Assembly: GCA_036936605.1 (NCBI GenBank)
Contig: JAUPFV010000005.1
Location: 8,270,589 to 8,334,588, forward strand
Length of the DNA: 64,000 bases
Direction: 5' to 3'
DNA from: Limnanthes douglasii subsp. nivea
Taxonomy: Eukaryota; Streptophyta; Magnoliopsida; Brassicales; Limnanthaceae
This document shows positions 36,750 through 47,838 of the stretch, one piece after another. Position 1 is the first letter of the stretch, and each line of letters starts with the position of its first letter. Both the position numbers and the translations under genes were made by a program. The notes below the pieces were generated by a model, which saw only the letters and a program-made list of their open reading frames with translations, was not told where the DNA came from and made no database searches.

Positions 36750-38540
36750 TATCGGGTAGTACCCAAATTTTGGATAGTGTTACTTAGTATCTCCACTTAA
36801 ATTTTGGATAAGATTACCCCCGACTATATATATCCATTTTTCATTTCAAACACATTTTCCCCTACTCATCACCCTAAACCAACCAAAACACGTCTATTTT
36901 TTTAGAAAACACCAGAAAATAAACTATTCGACTTCTAGCCTCTCTCTCCAACCTGGAAACCCTTCGAGCTCTCTCCAAATCAGTCGTTCGTCGAACCCTC
37001 ATCGGAATTGTACCTGTCACTCTATTGTACTCCGTCAAGCCATTAACCACCTTCAGTTGGAGAAGTTGCCGTCTAGTGGTCGTCGGCCGGTGAAACTACA
37101 ATGTTTTGCAGTTAGCAGGTAAGCATTCTCCTGGAAAATGTTTTTTTTTGCGTTTTTGATGACTTCGAACCACTTGTTTCTGTAATTTCACGATCGACGT
37201 TGCTTTTTTTTACCGGAATCAAGTATTTAGTGATGACAGTTGGTCTGTTAGTTTCTGGGTTTATCGTCGAACCCAGGATAGAAGTTATGTTGCATGTAAT
37301 GTTGATACTTTCGTGAGAATTGTGATGTATGCTAGATATGCATTAGGTAGTTGGTTGTTGATTTTGGTGTTGTTTCGATATTTTGCAGATCCCTGCAACG
37401 TGCATGTAAAAAATAGAACAGTTCACAGCCTGTACGCGTGCGTTGTAGTACAGTTCGCATCATCATCACGTAAGATGCAAACAATTCACAGCTTCATCTC
37501 TGTTTATAGTTCATGGTAATTCGCAGCTTGATTGAATGTGTGCAACATACAGTTCGCAGCTTATATTTGCCAACAATCCGCAAGCCAACATGTGAATTAT
37601 TTGCAAAACCGGGCTGATAGATAGGCAGCTCGCAGCTTGGCATGCGAGTTGTGTGATATTCCAACTGATAAATAGGCAGTTCGCAGCTTATCATGCAAGG
37701 TGTCTGACACTCCAACTGATTTGTGTTTGTGCAGGAAGTATGACAACAAAACCAAAGTTTGTGAAGCTAACAACAGATGATGTGAAGGTCATATTCGGGA
37801 TGAAGCATGGCACAGAGGAAATACCGTTAACAAAATCCGGACCATTTCACAACAAATACGTAAACGGCAAGGAGGACGAATCGAGGATGATGGAGAAATA
37901 CTTCATCGGTAAAATGTCCAAGAATATAGGACCGACAAATACTAAAACAATAATGAACGCCATTTTAAAGGTACATGTAAAATAGACTTCATCTTATAAA
38001 GCAGGATGCTGTACTTTACTAAGATATCATGTTTTCGTGGGTTTTACAAGCAGGTTTAGAAAGAGCCATAAGCGAAGGGGGGAGCATGAGTTGGAAGATG
38101 TTGCACGAATGTTGATACTGTTTTTGTGCTCAACCCTATTCTACTCCGTATCTGGAGATATCCTGGGTTGGAGTACACTTTATTTTATTGAAGACCTCAG
38201 CAAAATAAACAATTACGATTGGGCTGGATCAATAGTGTTCAAGTTGCTTCAGTCTATAAGGAGTTGCTTAGCTATCGAAAAACCCGATAGAGTCGTCGGC
38301 TCCGTCGCCCTTCTAATTGTAAGATTGATTTAGTCAGTATAAATATTAGTTATGTACAGAGCATCTTGATGATAATACTTGTCCCAATACAACCCTTCAT
38401 CATGGAACACTCAACAATCAGGCTAGAGGTAGCAAAGCCGACCTTGATCCCAAGGTTTTTCAAATGGTTTGGATTAGAGTGCCACACATCTACCGTGTCG
38501 CTGCTTGTTAGAATACCTAATCTGAAAGATGATCATGTAT
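36750..38540 (+). pseudogene. Plant-mobile-domain-like gene remnant with introns
   Basis: A TATA-like ACTATATATATCC is at about 36824, followed by a C/T-rich leader and a splice donor AG/GTAAGC at about 37110. An acceptor TTTGTGCAG precedes the ATG at 37740. Exon 37740-37970 (LTTDDVKVIFGMKHGTEEIP) ends at AAAG/GTACAT. Exon 38054-38318 holds DVARMLILFLCSTLFYS and NNYDWAGSIVFKLLQS. An exon from about 38366 holds IMEHSTIRLEVAKPTLIPRF and ends at a stop near 38538. The pattern (LTxxDVxxIFG, then a helical stretch with YNW, then a YEH-type stretch) is that of plant mobile domain/DUF1985-like proteins, common in Mutator-type elements. The first two exons do not join in frame, so it looks decayed or shifted. 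The gene may have come inside a transposon. Confidence 0.45.
37395..37735 (+). repeat. Interspersed TTCGCAGCTT motif array, upstream intron
   Basis: About eight variants of CAGTTCGCAGCTT lie at irregular spacing of 30-60 bp, for example at 37551, 37627 and 37678. They are often followed by CATGCGAG or CATGCAAG and ACTCCAACTGAT. They lie entirely in the presumed intron before the ATG exon. Confidence 0.6.
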
Positions 38541-38564
38541 GATCTATATAGGTATTGAATTGGG

Positions 38565-38890
38565 ATTGCAAACAATTCGCAGCCCATCATGAGTTTTGTT
38601 TGGTTGTCTATTAAACTAAGGTATCAAACAATTCGAAGCCTACCCTGAATTATGTTCGGTATTCTATTAAATTAAGGTATCAAACAATTCGCAGCTTATA
38701 ATTTGCAAACAATGCCCAAGAAAACCTGAGAGATGTTAGAAACCTAATAGGTGATAGAGTTGCAAACAATTCGTATGGTATCATGCGAGTTGTTTGTATC
38801 TCCAAGCTGATAGAGTTCCAAACAACTATCAGCATATCATGCAAACTGTTTGCAAAAAATAGTCAGTCTATATCTTGATATTTTCCAAAC
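38565..38890 (+). repeat. Interspersed TTCGCAGCTT motif array, downstream of the last exon
   Basis: About five variants of CAATTCGCAGCTTATCATGC (38573, 38629, 38683, 38768 and about 38820) with linking GTTTG...CTATTAAA phrases. Same motif as 37395-37735, on the other side of the exons. Confidence 0.6.
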
Positions 38891-39746
38891 AAACCGCGTG
38901 CAGTTATTTACTTTCATGTTCCTTCATTGGTAGGTTTTGGAAGGTCCACTATGATCTTGGACCTGGTTTTGTTCGAGCTTAGTGATTTCGTTGGTTTCAA
39001 GTAAGGAGTCTGGTATGGCTGTTGGAGTTGATTTTTGAAGACGAAGATGCGCCATGGCTTTTGGAGCCTTCAATCTGATTTGATTCTGTTTTTAGGATTA
39101 GGGTTGGTGTCGATTTGGTACTTTGTCAATTTTGACATTCAATCCATAATTGTAATAATTTGGTTTTATCTTTTTTAGAACCTGTTATTTTGTAAAACTC
39201 TAATTTCAATCCTTTAATAAAATAGGTTTTTTTTTTACTAAAAAAAGTATATTTATAATGAGTTTAATAAATTCCCATTAATCAAAGGCAATTGTATGAG
39301 ATGGACAGTAAAAAGGCAACGTCAAAATAAGTGCATACGACAAATAACAAAAAATATGTAAATGCAATTAGTTTTACTCGACTTAAATACCGACTCACAA
39401 ATCCTATAGCTCTTCTAACACCCGCACATAATGGTTTTCTAGATCAAGAATCAAACAAAGAACTTTTCGGTGAATTTTCAATGTGTGATATAATTTTTAT
39501 TTTGTTATGTTACTTTATTGTACAAACATTTTTATTATTCTATTATTGAATTGTTTTATTTATATAGTTTTATTAATTAAATATTTATAAAAATAATTTT
39601 AAAAAATATATTAAAATAATTTTTATGAATATATTTAAAATAAATTAAAATAAATACGAAATAAATATCTTTAATGTTTCTTTGACAATATAAATGTATT
39701 AATTTCTCCCTTACAATTAAAATTAGGTATGCAAATTAATTAGTTC
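38891..39746. other. Spacer with possible 3' end of the mobile-domain-like gene
   Basis: The part to 39235 has gene-like composition and ends in CTTTAATAAAATAGG followed by a T-run, a possible polyadenylation region. The remainder is AT-rich and unassigned. Confidence 0.3.
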
Positions 39747-40185
39747 CGAAAGGGTTATTCGAGTTGGTGGAGTAAAATATGCTTATGATCGAAAACCATG
39801 ATTCTGAGTCCTTTACAAAACGTTCAGTTTGCAGGCTATTGTGACAGATTCAAGATTTAATCGTACGCGGTTAACTTTATCGCGTTGGTTTGCGTTAGAT
39901 TGAGGGTGTGCCCCCAAGGGGTAGCCGAGTTGGTTGAGTAAGACATTCTTATAACCAAAAGGTCATGAGTTCGAGTCTCTCTACATACGTTTTCTCGGCT
40001 GAGCCTGTCACCTTGTGTGGTTTACCTTCTGGCGTTGGTTTGTAGGCTATCGCGTCAGACTGGGGGTTTACCCTGTGCGCACTCATTGCACTCTGAGTAG
40101 CGGCTGCGGGTTCCCTCCGGAAAATAAAAAGATTGAGGGTTTAAATGTACGCGCTCGTTGAACAGAGGCCACGGGTTCCTCCAAA
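39747..40185 (+). mobile_element. Older tRNA-derived SINE, split by a younger one
   Basis: 39747-39907 and 40141-40183 together align with the SINE at 39908-40129 but are much diverged: GGTTATTCGAGTTGG for the A box, GATTCTGAGTCC where the B box was, GGTTCCTCCAAAAG at the end. The interruption is exactly the younger SINE and its target duplication. Confidence 0.7.
39908..40129 (+). mobile_element. tRNA-derived SINE, 222 bp, with 11-bp target duplication
   Basis: It begins with CCCCAAGGGGTAGCCGAG. The pol III A box is TAGCCGAGTTGG and the B box GAGTTCGAGTC, about 33 bp downstream, as in a tRNA gene; there is no acceptor-stem pairing, so it is not a tRNA gene. A conserved body follows (GGTTTACC...TAGGCTATCGCGTCAGACTG...GCGGCTGCGGGTTCCC), then a short A-rich tail. 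AGATTGAGGGT flanks it on both sides (39897-39907 and 40130-40140). It is inserted in an older copy of the same family. Confidence 0.9.
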
Positions 40186-40996
40186 AGAAATATACAAATT
40201 ATTTTATAAAAGACTAATTAAAAAATCTAATAAACTTTCTGATAGACGCGATTGGTCACTTACGACGGGAAACTTCACGCTTGAAATCCACCTTGACATC
40301 AGTCAGTCGCGTTACGGGTTACGGACAGGACAGGACGAGATGTGTCAGCACAGTTGCGCGTTCTGAAAATGAAATCTTGGGATAGTATATATGATGTACA
40401 TGATTTCACGGAGTAATACGAATAGCACGACATTAGATTCTTCTTTAGTAGTCAAACGCAATTGGGAGTAAATATGTTTACATATAAAGTGACGAAGCTG
40501 CATATGTTGAAGACAGGAAATCAACGTCAAAGTTGTGGATCTATTCTTTTATTCAGGAGAATTGGATCTTAAGGAAGCCAAATTCCAACACACACTCATC
40601 TATTAAGGGGCAAGTAGCAAAATCTCACAAAAATTAAGCTGACAACCAACAAAGTTTGTGTACTGAAAAAAGAAATTGGATTGGATCGAATGACGTAGAC
40701 GTAATTACAAAATTGAAGTGCAAAACTTCTTTCAGTTTCTACTAGCATAGGTTGATGAGTAGAGGTAGCTTATATGAACCATAATTAGCTTAATACACAA
40801 AGTCCGAGTTATAAGTAATCATATCCAAGAAATGAGGATAGCAATACCAGAACAAAAAGACAAAACAAACCCGGGTCGAAGAAAATACCAGGTCAGAACA
40901 GAGCACAATGCCAATACGGGTTGAAGACAGCAAAAGCCCGGAACAAAGACATAACATGAGTAGAGGTTCTAGTGAGAGAGGCATTAGCTTCTATTT
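40186..40996. other. Low-copy sequence, unassigned
   Basis: Composition is more balanced than in the spacers. I see no match elsewhere in the window and no frame longer than 73 codons. It could be an old gene border. Nothing can be named. Confidence 0.3.
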
Positions 40997-43900
40997 GAAG
41001 CTTATAGTCTATTGTCAATAATTTTGTCATATGCCATCACCTCCACTTCTCTCTAACCTTACCTTCATTGCTTTCAACCATCCAATTTAAACAACATATT
41101 TAGTTACAACCATGTATTATATCAAATGACAATTAAATTCAACTATTTATTATTTATATATGTACCTCTATTCAAAATACGAATTCTTCTTTTTTAGAAT
41201 ATATTCCACCATTGCATTTCACTAATTTAATCATATGTTTGTTCGGTTCTGCCAGAAATCATTTTTGCATGATTCAAAAACACTAAATACAACCTGAAAA
41301 AATTTGAGCTTAATTAACATTCATCACGATTTAGTTATATGTTTAAACAAATCTAACAACTTATATGTTTAAACAAATCTAACAACTTCTTACCTGTTAA
41401 TTGTATTTTTTTTCAAATAAGTATATATAAAATAATTTAATCACATGCTATTATACTTATTATTTTATAATCTAACTTCGCAAATAAATATATTTATTTA
41501 TTTATTTATATATAATTTTAATCTATAATAAAAATAATTATTTTATTATTTTGATTTATTATTAATTTTTTTAAAAATAAAAAAAATATGAGAACCCTCT
41601 TTTAACGGTAGATGTAATTAAATATGCCTTCTTGAGCGATAAGACGAAAAATATTGAATGCTCGTGGCTTTCGAATATGATCTAAAAAGAGATAGTTAAA
41701 AAGGCTTAAAATTCGAGAACCGTTTAAATTCGAGAAGTGTTTAGGGTATGGTTTTTTTCTTAAATATGTCATCCTCTAAACACCTTTCTCTATACGTTCA
41801 AGGTGGCGACCTTTTTTATTTTCAAACATTAACGATAAAAATATATACAAATAAGCTAAAACGTATTTTCAGAAGACGTTACGACATAAGTTTAAATTTT
41901 TTTAAAGAATTAATTAAAAAAGAATATTAAACAATAAATTTGAAAAATGAATAATAATTTTAATTTAAAAATTGACTAATAATTTTAATTTGTAATATAG
42001 AATAACTTAACCTGAATAAGATTAATTTAAAACAGAAAATAAACAGTATTATATAACTTGCTATAATGCTTCAATATTTTGCAGACAACATACGACATAC
42101 ATAAACCATTGTTCCATAAATGGCAATTGAATGAAAACTACACAAAAATAAATTGTGATATTTTGTACAATTCACGTGGTATAACATAAATACATGTGAA
42201 AGAAAAATTATGTTATCCTAAATATTATTTATTTTATTAAAGAAAAAAGAAAATTTGATAACTAACAACAACACTGATATTAGTTTTAAAAAATTCATTT
42301 TAACATTTAAATTTGATAGTTTTTCAAATCCTATTAGACACTGGATCAACTATTTTTAAATGAACAAATTTTTGTTTAAGAAAATATCTTATTATTTTTT
42401 TAAATAAACCATAAAATAAATCACAAAAATTCATATTTGCACCTATTAATTAGAATCGGGTAAAGAATAGATTAATTACTACTAGTTTATTTTGATATCA
42501 AGATGAACAAATCTATTATGATTTTAATGGAGTTATTAATTAGTTAAGTTAATAAAAAGTAAACGTGAAGGTGTAAATACGTTTTATGTTGGGTTGTTCT
42601 TAGTTTTAAATATTTTGAAATTAACATCCATTCCAAAAGTTATCTAATGATTATAGAGTTGGTCACATCGAAAGAGTTTATGGTTCTTCGGAATACTTGG
42701 GTCTTAATCTCATTAGTTTTTAATCTATTGTGCTAATCTTAAAAATTTATGTAAGTGCAATTAAGTAAGTAGTTGTAATTACAAACCAGTTTACCACAAT
42801 CCTTTAAATGTCTATCTCCGGTTATTCGAAGTGTGTATGTAAATATAATGAATCCATTTAGTTATCATGAAAGAGCATCCAACTGTTATATAGAAAAAGA
42901 CTGTATTTAAAAATATCTATAATTTTTAATTTTTAATATTTTTAGATTGTCAGGTTATAATAATGGAATTAAATTAGCTTATGAAAAGTGGAATAACATA
43001 AAATATATATTATATTTAAAAATATTATAATTTATCTATTTTTGAAACATAGATGAATGGTATGGTATATCGAATTGGATGGTTTTTAATGCATGGTTGG
43101 TTATTGTACATTAAAATAACAAATTAACATTAAAAATATAAGTTTGTGTTATCCCACAACTCTATGACAAATAAAAAAACTGTTATAAGTTATATATTCA
43201 AAATATAAAAGGATTTAACCAAACAAAAAAAAACTTTCAATATACTTAAAATCAAGATAGTGTTTAAAAAAAGTGTTTAATTTTATATTTTTAGTTACGT
43301 ATGTTAAATTTTTATCAACAAACAAACAGAGAATTATAAATTAAATAAGAAAAAGTTAAGTTACCCTGTGTATTTGTTTTTAAATTAAAAAGTTAACTTA
43401 TTACCAAACAAAATAATGATGATTTGAGAATGTGATAATATTTTAATTGACTCTTTTATTTTCTAAACAAAACAATATACTTACATTTTAATAGACATTG
43501 TATTTAATATTTTATATCAACAAGTAAAATTTGTCGGTCACCCGGTAATTAACCCAATATATCAATCTCTAAATCCATTTACCATGGATTATTGTAAATT
43601 TGAAACCGAATTTGAATAACAATCCGAAATCTAGTTAAGAATAAGTCGTATAAAAACTAAAAGACTGAGATTGAATACTTTTTTGCAGGTTAAGGGCGAG
43701 GCAAGAAAGTAAACGCAATCGGTGTTTCGTTTAAAGGCTTCATCTTCAGCCACAATACATTGTTTGAAGTTTAAAAGAAGGAATATATATATGTCTTTTA
43801 CTAGGAAATGTATTTTTCCTAAATACATTCGGGATTAACTCCGAAAACAAGATTCATTCTTATATCATCCAATCTAAGTTACTATTTGTTTCAATGTATT

Positions 43901-44469
43901 TATTAAAATATTTTAAATCATCTAGATGCATAGCATATAAAAAACAAGAAAATATATAGAAAATATTGTTAACTTTAGGCCAATTGGTTGGTTAAACTTA
44001 TACAATTACAGGTTTTTCTTATATTTTTGAATGTTTCACACATAATGCTATATCATTTAAGAAGTGATAGTTTTAAGAAATATTTGCTATTATTATTACC
44101 ATTGTTATACAAAAATTGAGTGATTATAGGATCTGATAAACATTTTATCATGTTGTATTTAAGATCATATATATTTTTATCAATCTTACCCTGTAAAAGT
44201 ACTAAAATGAACAATTTTATATCTCTAGATAACATGGTTAGGTTTAAAAGACAAATATATCTTTTCTATCAACCTATGTATAAGTATTATTCTCGTATAA
44301 TAAATAGCGTTGACACTTTCCTTTTTTTCTAGTGTGTCTGTTTGGGACCCTCCCAATTCTTTTTTCCAATTATAATACTGTTAAACAAAATTACGTTATC
44401 AATCTCATACAAATAACACATCAATTTTATGATTTTTTTATTTTAGTTCAAAATCAAAATTACGTTTTT
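40997..44469. repeat. Segment B of the duplicated MRG-chromodomain locus
   Basis: Closely similar to A from 15403 to about 19225. Differences: an extra stretch of about 180 bp at 41035-41214, a short tandem duplication of GTTTAAACAAATCTAACAAC at 41340-41385, and loss of about 650 bp at 44192 (A 18345-18988), which removes the chromodomain exon. It ends abruptly at 44469 against a piece of the mitoferrin gene. Frames of 60-70 codons in it are AT-rich chance frames. Confidence 0.85.
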
Positions 44470-44652
44470 ACTGACCCGGCGATTGAACCGGCCACCATGA
44501 ATTGCCAAAATCTAAGCCCATCGTGGGCATCAACTCTTACCTCCGGGTGGAAATCGGGCGGCCGGAAGTCAGGGTTTTGAAATTTCGTTGTGGTAGCAGC
44601 TTCCGTCGCCATGTAGAAGCAAAATCAAACAACAAGAATTTTTTTTTAAAAT
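44470..44652 (-). pseudogene. Duplicated 5' fragment of the mitoferrin gene
   Basis: From 44612 down to 44471 it repeats the first 47 codons of the mitoferrin gene (50719-50578) with only three visible base changes: K13 to N, M44 to I, one silent. A shortened copy of the leader follows, up to about 44652. Coding stops at the segment B junction, before the first carrier signature. It lies exactly between segments B and C. The near-identity indicates a recent copy. It cannot make a carrier. Confidence 0.9.
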
Positions 44653-45999
44653 TAAATTATGAAATTAAGCAGCTTCAGATTGTATTTTATAATAATGGAA
44701 TTAAATTATCTGATGAAAAGTGTAATAACATAAAATATATATATATATATATTATCATATTTAAAAATATTATAATTTATCTATTTTGAAACCTATCTAG
44801 ATGTAATATATTATGAACGGTAACAAATTAACAAACTTGATTTTTTCATTGTGTTTTATTTTCTGTAAAAATATAAGTTTGTAGACACTATACTATATTA
44901 TATATTCAAAAAATAAAAGGACTAAACCAAAGAAAAAAAAACTTTCAATATACTTAAAATCTAGATAATATTTAAAAAATTGTTTAATTTTATATTTTTA
45001 GCTACATATGTTAGATTTTTATCCACAGATCGAGAATTATAAAATAAATAAAAAGAGGTTAAGTTATCGTCTGTATTTATTTTTAAATGAAAAAGTTAAT
45101 TTATCACCTAACCAGTTATGCTTTGAGAATGTTAGAATATTTTAATTGAATTTTATTTTTTCTAAACGAGACAATTAACCAAATATCTCCATTTCTAAAT
45201 GTATTTACCATAGATTATTGTAAATTTGAAACTCAATACGAACAACAATCCGAAATCTAATTAAGAATAAGTCGTAGGAAAACTACAAGACTGAAATCAA
45301 AAACTTTCTTGGGTGAGGGAAGAAAGTAAACACAATCGGTGTTTCGTTTAAAGGTTTCATCTTCAGCCACAATCGTAGCGGTGTCTTGGAATACAGAGGA
45401 GTGAAAGACAAAAGATTTGCGGTCTTTAGAAGTTTTAATAAAAAAAAAATTATATTTGTACTATTGATTTTAACTAAGTACAATATTTTACGATTTATTG
45501 TTTATATTTTTTTATTTTAATGATATCATAATATGTTTAAAGTTTAAAAGGAGTATATACCTTTTGCTGGGAAATGTATTTTGGACACTTCAAGATTCAT
45601 TCCTATATCATCCAAGCTACTATGTGTTTGCTTCCCAAGCCAAATAGGTAGCTAGAAAAGCCAACTTCAAATCTTCTGCGTCTTATAAAATTTGGCTTTA
45701 ATGTATTTATTAAATTAAACTAAATTATCTAGATACAGAACATATAAAAAATAGGAAAATATATATAGAAAATATGGTTAACTTTAGGCCAAACTTATAT
45801 GATTACAAGTGTTTCTTATATTTTTGAATGTTTCAAATGCTATATATGATTTAAGAAGTGATAGTTTTAAAAATATTTGTTAGTATTATTACTATTGTTA
45901 TTAAAATGCGTATTGATATTCTTTAGTAAATAGTGTGAAAAAATTGAGTGATTAAAGGATTTGATAAGCGTTTTATTATGTTGTATTTAAACTCCCTAG

Positions 46000-46190
46000 G
46001 AGAAAAAGTCTTGGCTATACACTCTTATCAAACTTATCCCGTAAAAGTGCTTAGTGTTGATTATAGTGGGCAAAAATGGTGGCATAAGGTTCATTACATC
46101 GGCTGGAACAAAAGCTGGGATGAGTGGGTTGGTCTTGAACGATGGTTGAAACTTAATGAACGTTATTTTGATAGAGCATTGCCTACATAG
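46000..46190 (+). CDS. MRG/MSL3-type chromodomain exon, open copy C
   Basis: After a splice-acceptor-like CTCCCTAG at 45999 the frame reads GEKVLAIHSYQTYPVKVLSV and continues through HYIGWNKSWDEWVGLERWLK to a stop at 46190. This is the N-terminal chromodomain of MRG15-like proteins (Arabidopsis MRG1/MRG2), readers of methylated H3K4/H3K36. The aromatic residues of HYIGW, SWDEW and the upstream Y's needed for the methyl-lysine pocket are present. The basic linker and the MRG domain are absent from the window. An upstream first exon is not identified. It could be an exon of a relic or, less likely, of a short chromodomain-only protein; a 5' start in frame is at 45948. Confidence 0.7.
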
Positions 46191-47646
46191 CTGCTTTAAA
46201 AAAATGAACGTCCACAATATGAAAAAACCGTAGTTCGTAATGTGTCTCCCTCGGGCGGTATATGGTGCTGAACATTTATTACGAATTTTTGTGAAGTTGC
46301 CGGATATACGTGTACATCCTAGTTTAATGATTCTTTTAATATTCGCTTTCTTCGAAATAGTCTGAAATTTAAATTATTTGCGTAATTTTATACTCTTAGA
46401 AATATTACATGGTTAGGTTTTAGAAAATCAAATATTTTTTTTATCAACTATATATAAATATTATTCTCATATAACAAGGAGCGTTTGAAATTTAGGGATA
46501 AAAAAATTCAGAATGTCCAACTTCTTTTGACCATTTAGGAGACTGTTAAACAAGACCATATAATATTACCGTCTTATTCAATAATTTATTTCTTTTAAAA
46601 TAAAAAAATAATCTAAAAATTACCTTTAAAATTTTATAATCAACATAAATAACATATAAATCAAACCTCAAGAATCAAAAATCACAAAACAAAAACAAAA
46701 AAGTTTTAAACAAAATCTTCAAAATAAGGTAGGAATTATTCATTTTATTTATCAATTAGGTTTTTTAGTTTAGGATGTTATATATTATTCGAAATCGTAT
46801 CAAATAATATATAGAAATCCCGAAATTTTAAATTAGAAATCTTTTTCTAGTATAAACAAACCCAAAAAATACACTTTCCATTTAGTCGTAAAGAAAGGAA
46901 ATGTTTCGGGACACTCAAGGAAGCTGTCGTATTTATGATTATGGTTTATGATGATGAAACTCCTTAACCTAACCTCTTACTTATAGTATTTACAATGTGA
47001 AGACCAACATGCCCATCTTTCTTTTATTACTTACTTGTGTACGAGACCATAAGATAATTTAATTTATATACCTTATTTATTAATTTATGCTCAAGTGTTG
47101 AGATTTGGGTCATCTTCATCATAGTGCCCAAATTCAACCCAGATACCACAGTTGAACCCATAAATCCTTTTCACCCATAGGTCCAATTTTAATTAACTAA
47201 TTAATTAACTTGATTACTTTTAGTTTGGACTTCCACACTGATCGAATATGTTTATTTAGTATGTCAATCCAAATTATTGTCGGTCCATAAATATATAAAT
47301 AAATATATTCCAACATAGGATACTGTAATTTTTCTTAAAATTAATGAAAATATCTAAGTTTTTCTCGATCGTAATTAGAAATATAGTTTAAGTTTTTCTT
47401 AATCCAAATTAGAAGTATATTTTTCTGTTAATTTTTTTGTTTAACTTTTAGTGATCCAATATGAAACCAATATTATGAACAAAACAAAATACTACTATAC
47501 TTGATTGTTCAAAACCTTAGAGGTAAATGTATATATTAGTTGTATTTGTGTGAAATGATATCCGTAATAATGAATAACTTCCGTCAAAGTAATCCTAATG
47601 ATTATTAAGTCTGAACAACTCAAGATTGAAAACAAGTATCTCAGTT

Positions 47647-47706
47647 ATATTATTTTCCTCCTTAAAATATTGTTCATATATTATTTTCCTCCTTAAAATA
47701 TTGTTC
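47647..47706. repeat. 30-bp tandem duplication in segment C
   Basis: TATATTATTTTCCTCCTTAA and the 10 bp that follow are repeated once. D has a single copy at about 61519. Confidence 0.8.
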
Positions 47707-47838
47707 ATCCTCCAAATGAAAAGATATTTTCTTATTTATAGTAAAATTAAGCATAAGGTTGGTACAAGTATTATTGAATTATCTTCAAATTACGTAGGAT
47801 ATTTAAGTAATATATTGAGTAATATTTTACCCACAAAA

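Larger units (their letters stand above)
44655..47838. repeat. Segment C of the duplicated MRG-chromodomain locus
   Basis: Similar to D from about 57265 to 61665 and to A from 17100 to 20325. It lacks D's SINE and hAT element, giving empty sites at about 44875 and 47036. It carries the only open chromodomain exon (46000-46190). It ends at about 47838, where unrelated purine-rich sequence begins. Confidence 0.85.

Noticed and set aside
37395..37735. CRISPR-like repeat array.
   Set aside because: Spacing and repeats are irregular and diverged, and the context is a plant intron.
39918..39990. Possible tRNA gene (good A and B boxes).
   Set aside because: There is no acceptor-stem pairing or 3' end; boxes, body and target duplication show a SINE.
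43631..43828. Minus frame containing CIVAEDEAFKRNTDC in segment B, with relatives in A and C.
   Set aside because: It looked like an exon because a similar stretch recurs at about 45350, but the recurrence is explained by the segment duplication, and the frame is not kept among the copies.
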